Source: Methanosarcinales archaeon (GTDB lineage Archaea; Halobacteriota; Syntropharchaeia; Alkanophagales; Methanospirareceae). Taken from it: a stretch of DNA of 5,448 nucleotides. Under the pieces are notes generated by a model that did not search any database, was not told where the DNA came from, and saw only the letters and a program-made list of their open reading frames with translations. Position 1 is the stretch's first letter. Every line of letters begins with the position of its first letter. The stretch covers positions 1 to 5,448 of the forward strand of contig QMVO01000142.1 of NCBI GenBank assembly GCA_003661125.1, in the 5' to 3' direction. Made by a program: the position numbers and the translations under genes. Positions 1-5,278 of the stretch are shown piece by piece.

Positions 1-2
1 GG

Positions 3-386
3 CTCTATCTCGAACCTGTGAAAGGGATGGATTCCACACTGAAAGATGTGCTAAGTCCGTCTATGGAGTTCTACCATCGCTATGATTTCGGCACCACAAC
101 AGAGCTCAGGCTCAAGGTCATATCCGAAAGAAAAGGAAAAGCGAGAAGGAAAGAAAGAGTCAGAATCCTTGCAAGAAATAATCCGCCTGAGATAACCTGT
201 GAGTGTGGTAAAGACGCTGAATGGGTCTGTGCGATCTGTGTTGAGGAAAATATGGGAGAAGACTGCTATTTCTGCAATGAATGTGCAGAAGAGCATGAGT
301 GTGGAGAGGAAATGCTTCTTCCCGTTGTTAACTCGCCAAGGATGGGAGTCTGCGGGTATGAAGGATCAGATAAGTACGAGGATTGA
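3..386 (+). CDS. pRiA4b ORF-3-like family protein, C-terminal part (left end cut)
   Basis: The reading frame is open from the window edge and 127 residues are visible. A GTG at 18 could be read as a start, but the codons before it (L-Y-L-E-P) continue the same protein, so this is an internal fragment and the true start lies to the left. The segment MEFYHRYDFGTTTELRLKV matches the F-x-Y-x-YDFG-x-x-x-x-x-L core typical of the plasmid pRiA4b ORF-3-like family (often found near mobile elements; biochemical role unknown). After it comes a basic stretch, then a cysteine-rich tail: C-x-C, CAIC, CYFCNEC, an H and further C residues, likely one or two zinc sites. The protein ends ...MGVCGYEGSDKYED. 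The family call rests on motif recognition only. The gene ends 33 bases before the recombinase ATG on the same strand. Confidence 0.7.
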   Translation, partial: LYLEPVKGMDSTLKDVLSPSMEFYHRYDFGTTTELRLKVISERKGKARRKERVRILARNNPPEITCECGKDAEWVCAICVEENMGEDCYFCNECAEEHECGEEMLLPVVNSPRMGVCGYEGSDKYED

Positions 387-419
387 TTATAGAGATTCGA
401 TTTACAGAGTAATTGAAAG

Positions 420-1474
420 ATGGAAATGATGGAGGATCGAGAGGGGTAGCAACAGAATTACAGTCAGATTTCCATACAATCCAGATCACATCGCAAAGAT
501 AAAGACCATCAGAGGCTATAGATGGCATCCAGAAGAAAAATACTGGAGCATTCCATGTTCTGAGCTTGAAAGGCTCATATCAGTTTTTGATGGTGAGAAA
601 CTCGACGTTGATCCATCAGTATGGCTTGATGAGCTTGAAAAGGAGCTTACGGCAAGAAGATACAGTTCAAGGACGATAAAGGCTTATCTTCATTACAATG
701 AAGAATTTCTGAAGTTTTCTGGCAAAAATCCTCATGAAGTGGAGAATGACGATGTAAAGGACTATCTATTTCACCTCGTAGAGGAAAAGGAGGTCTCTAC
801 ATCCACTTTAAACATCGCAGTCAATGCATTGAAGTTTTATTATGGGGAAGTTTTAAAGAGGAGATTTGCTTACGGGATAAAGAGGCCAAAGAAGGACAAG
901 AAGCTTCCTGTCGTTCTGAGTCAGGAAGATGTATCAAGAATTTTATCTTCCGTTACTAACATCAAGCACAAACTGATATTGATGCTTATGTATTCTGCAG
1001 GATTAAGAGTGAGTGAAGTAGTGAAGTTGAAACCTGAGGATATAGACACTGAGAGGAGGTTAATTCACATAAGGGGAGCAAAAGGGAGGAAGGATAGGTA
1101 TACGATGCTTTCTGAGGTGGCTTTAGATATGTTAAATGAGTATATTCAGAAATATAAACCGCAGACATGGCTGTTTCCAGGGGCAAAGCCCGGGGCGCAC
1201 GTAACTACGAGAACAGTCCAGGCAATTTTTGAGAAGGCCTGTGAAAAAGCAAAGATAGGGAAAGAAGTCAGTGTTCATTCGTTAAGGCACAGCTTCGCAA
1301 CGCATTTACTGGAGAGCTGTGTGGATTTGAGGTATATTCAGGAGCTGTTAGGGCATAAAAGTTCCAAAAACAACAGAAATATATACGCATGTGAGTAATA
1401 AAGACTTAAGTCAAATAAAAAGTCCCTTAGATAGGTTGTTTGAAAAGAAGGGAGGTGGTGATGTAAAAGGATGA
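420..1474 (+). pseudogene. Tyrosine recombinase (Xer-like integrase) with HARP-like N-terminus, two frameshifts
   Basis: From ATG 420 the frame reads MEMMEDREG and stops at TAG 447. Deleting one G of the GGGG run at 443-446 joins it to an open frame that continues to TAA 1396. Deleting one A of the AAAAA run at 1366-1370 restores TTEIYTHVS and a tail ending at TGA 1472. The repaired protein is 350 residues. Residues about 12-60 resemble the HARP domain (FPYN, RWHPEEKYW). About 65-155 is a SAM-like core-binding domain, and the rest is the catalytic domain with R196 (AGLRVSE), K221 (AKGRKDR), H286 and R289 (HSLRHSFATH), H312 (LLGHKSS) and Y321. Family knowledge: these residues cut and rejoin DNA through a 3'-phosphotyrosyl link. 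The raw frame has no ATG, GTG or TTG between 430 and 739, so the GTG at 739 would give only a fragment. The gene is therefore broken, or the assembly has two homopolymer errors. A TTATAG sits about 30 bases before ATG 420 as a weak promoter candidate. The IntI-specific insertion is absent. Confidence 0.85.
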
Positions 1475-1689
1475 GTAGGAGACGTTCTGGAGAAAAGTTT
1501 TCATCCAGAGGGATGTATATACGAAGTACTTCAGATATACCACCAAAATGTAAGGATATACGAAGTTCGTATATATCGCCAAATTGGAATGATATGCGAA
1601 GTATTGCGGATATGAACGAGTTAGACGCAATTTCGGGCAAAAAAATGAAAGAGATAAAAAAAGAGATAAAAAATGAAGTTGCTTGGTAA
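1471..1689 (+). CDS. Possible small ORF of 72 residues, probably not a real gene
   Basis: ATG 1471 overlaps the repaired recombinase stop as ATGA, and a GGAGGTGGTG purine-rich site lies 10-20 bases upstream, which looks like translational coupling. The product is basic and contains three short repeats (YIRSTSDI, DIRSSYIS, DMRSIADM) that are simply the translation of the palindromic DNA repeats at 1515-1613, whose spacings of 39 and 36 bp happen to be multiples of three. It ends inside the next gene (17-base overlap) in a low-complexity KEIKKEIK tail. I recognise no family. The repeat-derived composition and overlap make a spurious ORF more likely than a protein, although the RBS and ATGA overlap keep it open. 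Confidence 0.2.
   Translation: MSRRRSGEKFSSRGMYIRSTSDIPPKCKDIRSSYISPNWNDMRSIADMNELDAISGKKMKEIKKEIKNEVAW
1515..1613. repeat. Three degenerate copies of a palindromic unit, 36-39 bp apart
   Basis: The core TATACGAAGTA occurs at 1518-1528, with variants TATACGAAGTT at 1557-1567 and TATGCGAAGTA at 1593-1603. Each core sits in dyad symmetry. At 1515-1540 the arms pair at 11 of 13 positions around GAAGTACTTC, at 1556-1574 the symmetry is perfect, and at 1592-1613 it is imperfect. After the first two cores the sequence also aligns (ATATACCACCAAAATG against ATATATCGCCAAATTGG). This could be a set of protein-binding iterons, recombinase arm or accessory sites, or a decayed tandem repeat. It lies between the recombinase and the SIR2/TPR gene, where either an attachment site or an operator would be expected. 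Confidence 0.6.
1556..1574. repeat. Perfect inverted repeat, 9-bp arms around one base
   Basis: ATATACGAA, then G, then TTCGTATAT. The arms are exact reverse complements with a single central base, making a 19-bp site. This is the best-preserved of the three palindromic units. Its size and symmetry fit a dimeric DNA-binding protein or a recombinase core; as an RNA it would be a poor hairpin because the loop is only one base. It lies 99 bases before the SIR2/TPR start codon. Confidence 0.6.
1620..1628 (+). other. Core-site-like motif GTTAGACGC (possible cassette left boundary)
   Basis: GTTAGAC fits the integron core-site consensus GTTRRRY. All nine bases GTTAGACGC are the exact reverse complement of GCGTCTAAC at 5021-5029, the left boundary of the large palindrome after the membrane/zinc gene. 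In known integron cassettes the first bases of the cassette (TTRRRY) are complementary to the 5' boundary (RYYYAAC) of its own attC, which is the relation seen here. The motif was found by looking for that relation, so it should be judged by comparison with related loci. Confidence 0.4.
1649..1673 (+). repeat. Tandem 13-base A-rich repeat just before the SIR2/TPR start
   Basis: AAGAGATAAAAAA occurs at 1649-1661 and again at 1661-1673 (12-base period), the second copy running into the ATG at 1673. The AGAG of the second copy ends about 7 bases before the start codon and is the only ribosome-binding-like signal, a weak one. The A-rich leader could keep the start unstructured, and slippage in the repeat could alter spacing. 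Confidence 0.6.
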
Positions 1690-4552
1690 ATTATTTGCAA
1701 AGAGGCGGCGTAAACGCGCACTCTTGCTAAATATCCAAGGGATTCAATTAGCTAAGAGAGGCTCATATAAGGAAGCACAAAAGCTATTTGAGCAAGCGAT
1801 TGAGATAGCACCAGATCTCCCTCACCCCAGAATTAGTCTATCCAATATACTTTTGCAGGATGGACGACATTCACAAGCTGAACTTCAACTTAAAAAAGCT
1901 TTAGAATTAAATCCTGATGATAAAACCCGGCAAGATGCTTTGAACAACTTTGCATGCATTCGTTTCGAGCAAAAACGTTATAGTGAAGCTATTGCTATAT
2001 TAAAAGAAGCAATATCAGTGTATAAACCTGATCATGAGCTCTTTTACAACATGGCTATATCTTTCGAACAACTGGGTGAGTGGGAAGATGCTTTAGGGTA
2101 CTTCAATCGTTCAAACAAGGCTTTCCCTAACCCAAAAGCAGAAATAGGCATAAAGTGTGTTGAGCAACGAATGTGGAAATCTTCCGAAATGGATCGGGTT
2201 CTCAATTCATGGGGAGGATTCAATATTACCTATCCAAAATGCAGGAGTGGCACTTTGTCTCCTAGCACCCTACAAAAAGTAAAAAGCCTTATTTCCTCTC
2301 AGGATTCGTTGGTGTTTTTTGTAGGTGCTGGAATTTCTTATCCATGGCCCTCCTGCCTTCCAATGGCTTCACAAATATTACGACAAGTCTTCCATTTCAT
2401 ATTTGAACTGGACAAACAAGAAATCTGTAAAATACTTCAGATAAATAATGAGAACGCCGAAGATGAGGCTTATGTTCGATTGTCTCGTGATTTATTGGGA
2501 ATACCTAATGAAGTTCCTGATTATAGATGCTTGCTACCTTTCGAAGCCACTTTTCAAGTTCTATATGATGTTTTAGGATTTCCTGTGATTAGATTTGTGG
2601 ACTTGCTCAAAGGAGGAAGTCCAAATCTCCACCACAAGATGCTTGCGTATGCATTACACAAAGGCCACACCGTGATAACCACAAACTTTGACAAACAAAT
2701 TGAGAAGGCATATGCTGTTTGTTTCCCTGAGGAACCATTGCAGATATTAATTACGGATAAGGATTATCAAGAAGCCATTGATAACAATCGAACAAATGGT
2801 GTATTAGCTAAAATCCATGGTGATATAGACGACTACAATAGTCTTGCTTTGACTTTGCAGGGAGTAGCAGTAAGCTGTGACAGGACTCTGTATCTTGGAG
2901 ATGACATTGATACGGAAAAAGCAAAACGACAGCTTCAATGGATTCATCCGAGAACAGTTTTAAGTATTCCAAAGGCACTGTTTTTACAAAGAGTATTACA
3001 GGACAGAAAAATTGTAGTAATGGGATACTCTGGTTCGGATGCCTTTGATATTATGCCCATTCTCACAGCCAGTGAGTTTGGTTGTAATGGGTTGTGGGTG
3101 GAATATGGAGGTGGTCCTCTTTCTCAAGAGGTTGAGAAATGGAGGAGTAATGGTAAAGATAGAGTTGTTTTGCAGCCAGAATCTAGAGAGGAGGATTTGC
3201 CTTCCAAGATAAGTAAATACTTTCTTGATATTTTTGGTCGTTCTTGGCAAGAGGAAGCAGTTGATAATGGGCATACTGAGTCACTCTCAGAGGTATTTAA
3301 ATCTTGGATTGGCCGGTTGCGTCTTCGTCCAGGTGATGGACTTTGCTGCTTAGCTAAACTCTATTCACAGAGGGGTAAGTGGGCTCGGGCAAAGCTTTTC
3401 TATACCAAGGCTATGGAGAAGTATGAAAGAGATTTAGAACATAATGAATTGCGATGGTTGATAACGAAGTCAAATTTGGGCTATATTCTCGATAATCTTA
3501 ACGAAAAGGATGAAGCTTTGAAGGTTTTCAGCGAAGTTAAGGGATATATTGAAAAGAATGAAAAACAAAAATTATATCTGTCTCTTTATGCCAATACACT
3601 TATCGACATTGCGGGCAAATGGATTAATACTTCTAAGGATATTTTAGCTGGTGAGATGGTAAATAAAGCGATGGATATAGCGCAGTGGATAGGAGGAATG
3701 GAAGGAAAGAGAATTCTATGCTACGGCTTACGGCTTGCCGCTGATAGATATCTTGGCAAAAAGAATTACGAAAAAGCATTAGACATTTATCTCAGGGTGC
3801 TTCAACTATCTACTGATGTTTTCGGGGACATCCGTGAGGCATGTTTATCAAGTATGCATGCTGGTATATGTCTTACAAAAATGGGTAGACAGTATGAAGC
3901 GATTCAAATGTTATTGCATGCAGAGACATATGCCAAACATTTAGGAGATGAAGAGCTAATCAATGCCGTCAAACATAATCATGGTTTTATTACTGGTCAG
4001 TTTGTTGGTATGTCACCTGCTCTGAATTTCCATAAAGAACTCGTAGAAGCTGCAAAGAAGCAGGTTGATGATTTAGATAAGAGGAACCTAGATGAATTAA
4101 TGGAATATATTGGCTTTGAGCAGTATGATCGATGTCTAGAGTGGATTGACAAATTATTAAGTAAATACGACCATCCCGACGTAAGGGCATTTTTGCTATT
4201 TCTAAAATCGAATATATACCATCGGACGCAAAGGCCAAATGAGGAAATTGAAACTCTAAAAGAATTCTGTAAAATAAAACCACAACATCCTTTGGTAGAA
4301 CATAATTTAGGTGTAGCTTACTCAAGTTTGAAGAATTATGAGATGGCAGAGAAGCATTACCTAAGGGCTATAGAACTTATGGGTGGAAATTACCCATTAG
4401 CTCATTGTAACCTAGGGATAATGTATACTGAGATAGGTAAATTACAAGCTGCTAAAGAGCAGTTATTAAAAGCTGAAAACTCAAATGCACCTCCAAATAC
4501 ATTGAATGCCCTGAGAAGACGCATTGCTCAATTGGAAGAATCTAAGAAGTAG
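1673..4552 (+). CDS. TPR-SIR2-TPR protein, probable NAD-consuming defence effector
   Basis: The product is 959 residues. The ATG at 1673 is the first start after an in-frame TAA at 1667. Residues 17-155 form about four tetratricopeptide repeats (SYKEAQKLFEQAIEIAP; RYSEAIAILKEAI). Residues about 208-520 are a SIR2-like Rossmann domain: VGAGIS (217-222), TTNFD with N338 and D340 (336-340), KIHGD with H382 (380-384) and GYSGSD (451-456). Residues about 550-945 are further TPR and TPR-like helical repeats, clearest at 553-585, 683-715 and 873-940. Family knowledge: SIR2_2-type domains in phage-defence proteins such as ThsA and DSR2 hydrolyse NAD+ to arrest infected cells, and the key N, D and H are kept here. 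Inference: the TPR arms sense a phage or partner protein and switch on the NADase. No STAND ATPase, HerA or TIR domain is present, and no signal peptide or membrane segment is seen, so it should be cytoplasmic. It is probably cotranscribed with the membrane/zinc gene 13 bases downstream. A regulatory TPR-SIR2 protein not linked to defence is possible. Confidence 0.85.
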   Translation: MKLLGKLFAKRRRKRALLLNIQGIQLAKRGSYKEAQKLFEQAIEIAPDLPHPRISLSNILLQDGRHSQAELQLKKALELNPDDKTRQDALNNFACIRFEQKRYSEAIAILKEAISVYKPDHELFYNMAISFEQLGEWEDALGYFNRSNKAFPNPKAEIGIKCVEQRMWKSSEMDRVLNSWGGFNITYPKCRSGTLSPSTLQKVKSLISSQDSLVFFVGAGISYPWPSCLPMASQILRQVFHFIFELDKQEICKILQINNENAEDEAYVRLSRDLLGIPNEVPDYRCLLPFEATFQVLYDVLGFPVIRFVDLLKGGSPNLHHKMLAYALHKGHTVITTNFDKQIEKAYAVCFPEEPLQILITDKDYQEAIDNNRTNGVLAKIHGDIDDYNSLALTLQGVAVSCDRTLYLGDDIDTEKAKRQLQWIHPRTVLSIPKALFLQRVLQDRKIVVMGYSGSDAFDIMPILTASEFGCNGLWVEYGGGPLSQEVEKWRSNGKDRVVLQPESREEDLPSKISKYFLDIFGRSWQEEAVDNGHTESLSEVFKSWIGRLRLRPGDGLCCLAKLYSQRGKWARAKLFYTKAMEKYERDLEHNELRWLITKSNLGYILDNLNEKDEALKVFSEVKGYIEKNEKQKLYLSLYANTLIDIAGKWINTSKDILAGEMVNKAMDIAQWIGGMEGKRILCYGLRLAADRYLGKKNYEKALDIYLRVLQLSTDVFGDIREACLSSMHAGICLTKMGRQYEAIQMLLHAETYAKHLGDEELINAVKHNHGFITGQFVGMSPALNFHKELVEAAKKQVDDLDKRNLDELMEYIGFEQYDRCLEWIDKLLSKYDHPDVRAFLLFLKSNIYHRTQRPNEEIETLKEFCKIKPQHPLVEHNLGVAYSSLKNYEMAEKHYLRAIELMGGNYPLAHCNLGIMYTEIGKLQAAKEQLLKAENSNAPPNTLNALRRRIAQLEESKK

Positions 4553-4557
4553 GAAGG
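4551..4557 (+). promoter_or_regulatory. Ribosome binding site of the membrane/zinc gene
   Basis: AGGAAGG overlaps the TAG stop of the SIR2/TPR gene and sits 8 bases before ATG 4566. This favours 4566 over the earlier in-frame ATG at 4524, which lies inside the upstream gene and has no such site. Its overlap with the stop suggests termination-reinitiation coupling of the two genes. Confidence 0.7.
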
Positions 4558-4565
4558 GTTGTGAT

Positions 4566-4985
4566 ATGAGTAATTTATTCCCGGAAACGCCTCGTCCGAC
4601 GATAGGTAGGGTGATTTTTAACATCTTGATGCTTGCTGCTCCTTTCATTGGACTTTGGCTTGGTGGTCCTATTGGCTTATTCATGGGAATGTCAGTAGCT
4701 TGTATAGGCTGGATTTGGTTTTTCTTCATTTATGGCAGGCGCGGAATGCGTTGCGAGGTTTGTGGTCGCCCAGTGATAAATCTAGGACGAGGAACGCCAT
4801 TTGCTGATACCTTAAACATAGGTACTTTCATAAGTGTTGGAGGCATGAGACAGGGCTATGAAGGACCGGGAGATGAATGTCTGCGATGTGGCCGAATTTA
4901 TTGCACAAATTGCGCTCAGATAGATATGACTTGCGTTTGTGGATCAAAAAACTTCCGAACTGTGCGATTGCGATACAGGCAGTGA
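4566..4985 (+). CDS. Small two-TM protein with cysteine-rich zinc-binding tail
   Basis: The product is 139 residues from ATG 4566, chosen for its good ribosome binding site. Residues about 14-33 and 35-57 are hydrophobic and form a membrane hairpin joined by a short GGP turn; RRG follows directly and R10 and R15 precede it, so both ends should face the cytoplasm. The tail has C63-x2-C66, C105-x2-C108, C113-x2-C116 and C123-x-C125, enough for two zinc sites, with a glycine-rich stretch (about 73-102) between the first and second pairs. I do not recognise a named family and assign no enzymatic role. The gene starts 13 bases after the TPR-SIR2-TPR stop, so the two are almost certainly one transcript and may act together. 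Inference: it anchors or signals for the cytoplasmic SIR2 protein at the membrane, or is a membrane-acting partner. A passenger gene with no functional link cannot be excluded. Confidence 0.8.
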   Translation: MSNLFPETPRPTIGRVIFNILMLAAPFIGLWLGGPIGLFMGMSVACIGWIWFFFIYGRRGMRCEVCGRPVINLGRGTPFADTLNIGTFISVGGMRQGYEGPGDECLRCGRIYCTNCAQIDMTCVCGSKNFRTVRLRYRQ

Positions 4986-5020
4986 GTAATATCATGACTC
5001 AACAATATCAGCCAGAAACA

Positions 5021-5111
5021 GCGTCTAACATAGCATATACGCTATGGGCTTACGCCCTTGCCCTTCGGGACATTGCCTTCGGCAACGTCGTATATGCTGG
5101 AAACGTTACCC
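5021..5111. other. attC-like imperfect palindrome with three internal hairpins
   Basis: The left boundary is GCGTCTAAC (5021-5029), containing GTCTAAC, a match to RYYYAAC. The right boundary is GTTACCC (5105-5111), which keeps only GTTA of GTTRRRY. The main stem pairs AGCATATACG (5032-5041) with CGTATATGCT (5089-5098), 10 bp without mismatch. Inside are GGGC/GCCC (5046-5057), CCC/GGG (5061-5069) and TTGCC/GGCAA (5073-5085), giving a cloverleaf-like four-way junction. The spacers between outer and inner boxes are 2 bases on the left and 6 on the right, which is uneven for an attC. The element begins 35 bases after the membrane/zinc stop. Alternatives are a mobile palindromic repeat, a structured non-coding RNA or a processing element. 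No anticodon arm, T-loop or CCA end is present, so it is not a tRNA. Confidence 0.55.
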
Positions 5112-5184
5112 CTTAAGTGTGTTTTCACCTTTTAGGTGAGTATGTTTTTTAAAAAACTACCCTATTTTAACACACTTGCGGGGT
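5108..5184. repeat. Second fold-back element with 14 paired bases and two inner hairpins
   Basis: ACCCC (5108-5112) pairs with GGGGT (5180-5184), and AAGTGTGTT (5115-5123) pairs with AACACACTT (5169-5177), separated by a 2x2 internal loop (TT/GC). The enclosed sequence has its own hairpin TCACCT-TTT-AGGTGA (5125-5139) and a 14-base palindrome GTTTTTT-AAAAAAC (5144-5157). It abuts the cloverleaf element directly, sharing A5108. It may be a bidirectional terminator, a stable RNA or a small palindromic mobile element. It contains no ORF of note. Confidence 0.6.
5125..5150 (+). terminator. Candidate terminator after the two-gene operon
   Basis: The hairpin TCACCT-TTT-AGGTGA (6 bp, 3-base loop) is followed after four bases by G and a run of six T (5145-5150). 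In bacteria this is a weak intrinsic terminator, because the stem is short and the T run is not adjacent. In archaea the T run alone could serve. The A run that follows would act similarly on the other strand. A second T run lies at 5221-5226. Confidence 0.4.
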
Positions 5185-5278
5185 TCCTTTCAGAGCAATC
5201 ACGGATCTGGGGTGTTTGACTTTTTTGTCTAGGCTGTGTTAGTGTGATGGAAAGAAGAAGTATAACAGGGGAAAGAAA
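5185..5278. other. Gene-free leader of the HicB gene
   Basis: Ninety-four bases without a credible ORF lie between the fold-back element and HicB. Together with the two folding elements they make the 293-base gap 4986-5278. TTGACT at 5216-5221 resembles a bacterial -35 box, but no convincing -10 box lies 16-18 bases downstream (GTTAGT is the closest). Six T at 5221-5226 could instead end transcription. No archaeal promoter stands out. Confidence 0.4.
5267..5272 (+). promoter_or_regulatory. Ribosome binding site of the HicB gene
   Basis: AGGGGA lies 6 bases before ATG 5279. There is no other ATG, GTG or TTG in frame between the upstream stop (TAG 5240) and 5279, so this site fixes the start. 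Confidence 0.65.

Larger units (their letters stand above)
1621..5105 (+). mobile_element. Putative integron-like gene cassette carrying the SIR2/TPR and membrane-zinc genes
   Basis: Boundaries follow the rule that integron recombination cuts between G and TT. The segment starts TTAGACGC, has a 52-base leader, carries two same-strand genes, and ends 120 bases after the second stop with ...GGAAACG. Closing it into a circle would rebuild CGTTAGACGC, whose GTTAGACGC part pairs fully with 5021-5029. Compact genes, a short leader and a terminal palindrome are normal cassette anatomy. At about 3.5 kb with two genes it is larger than most cassettes. Against it: no second complete site is visible in the window, the box spacing of the palindrome is unusual, and the adjacent recombinase is not IntI-like. 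Confidence 0.35.

Noticed and set aside
199..429. A 76-residue + strand ORF
   Set aside because: It lies in another frame of the pRiA4b-like gene and has no recognisable protein features.
739..1398. A 219-residue recombinase starting at GTG 739
   Set aside because: The same frame is open back to 430 with clear core-binding-domain coding (RYSSRTIKAYLHYNEEFLKF), so GTG 739 is an internal valine codon of a longer, frameshifted gene.
420..1474. An integron integrase (IntI)
   Set aside because: Only about 61 residues separate the GRKDR motif from the HSLRHSFATH motif, so the IntI-specific insertion between them is missing; it is a Xer-like recombinase.
1515..1613. A CRISPR array
   Set aside because: Only three imperfect copies with no unique spacers of regular size, no leader, and no cas genes.
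1338..1721. A 127-residue reverse-strand ORF
   Set aside because: It covers the recombinase 3' end, the iterons and the SIR2/TPR start on the opposite strand; its repeats are the translated palindromes.
2996..4325. Reverse-strand ORFs inside the SIR2/TPR gene
   Set aside because: They are antisense to a gene with well-supported domains and show no family features.
5021..5108. A tRNA gene (cloverleaf shape)
   Set aside because: The acceptor-like stem is 10 bp, the arms are 3-5 bp with 3-4 base loops, and there is no anticodon loop, GTTC-type T-loop or CCA.
4877..5116. A 79-residue + strand ORF
   Set aside because: It overlaps the zinc tail in another frame and then reads straight through the palindromic element, so its sequence is the by-product of both.
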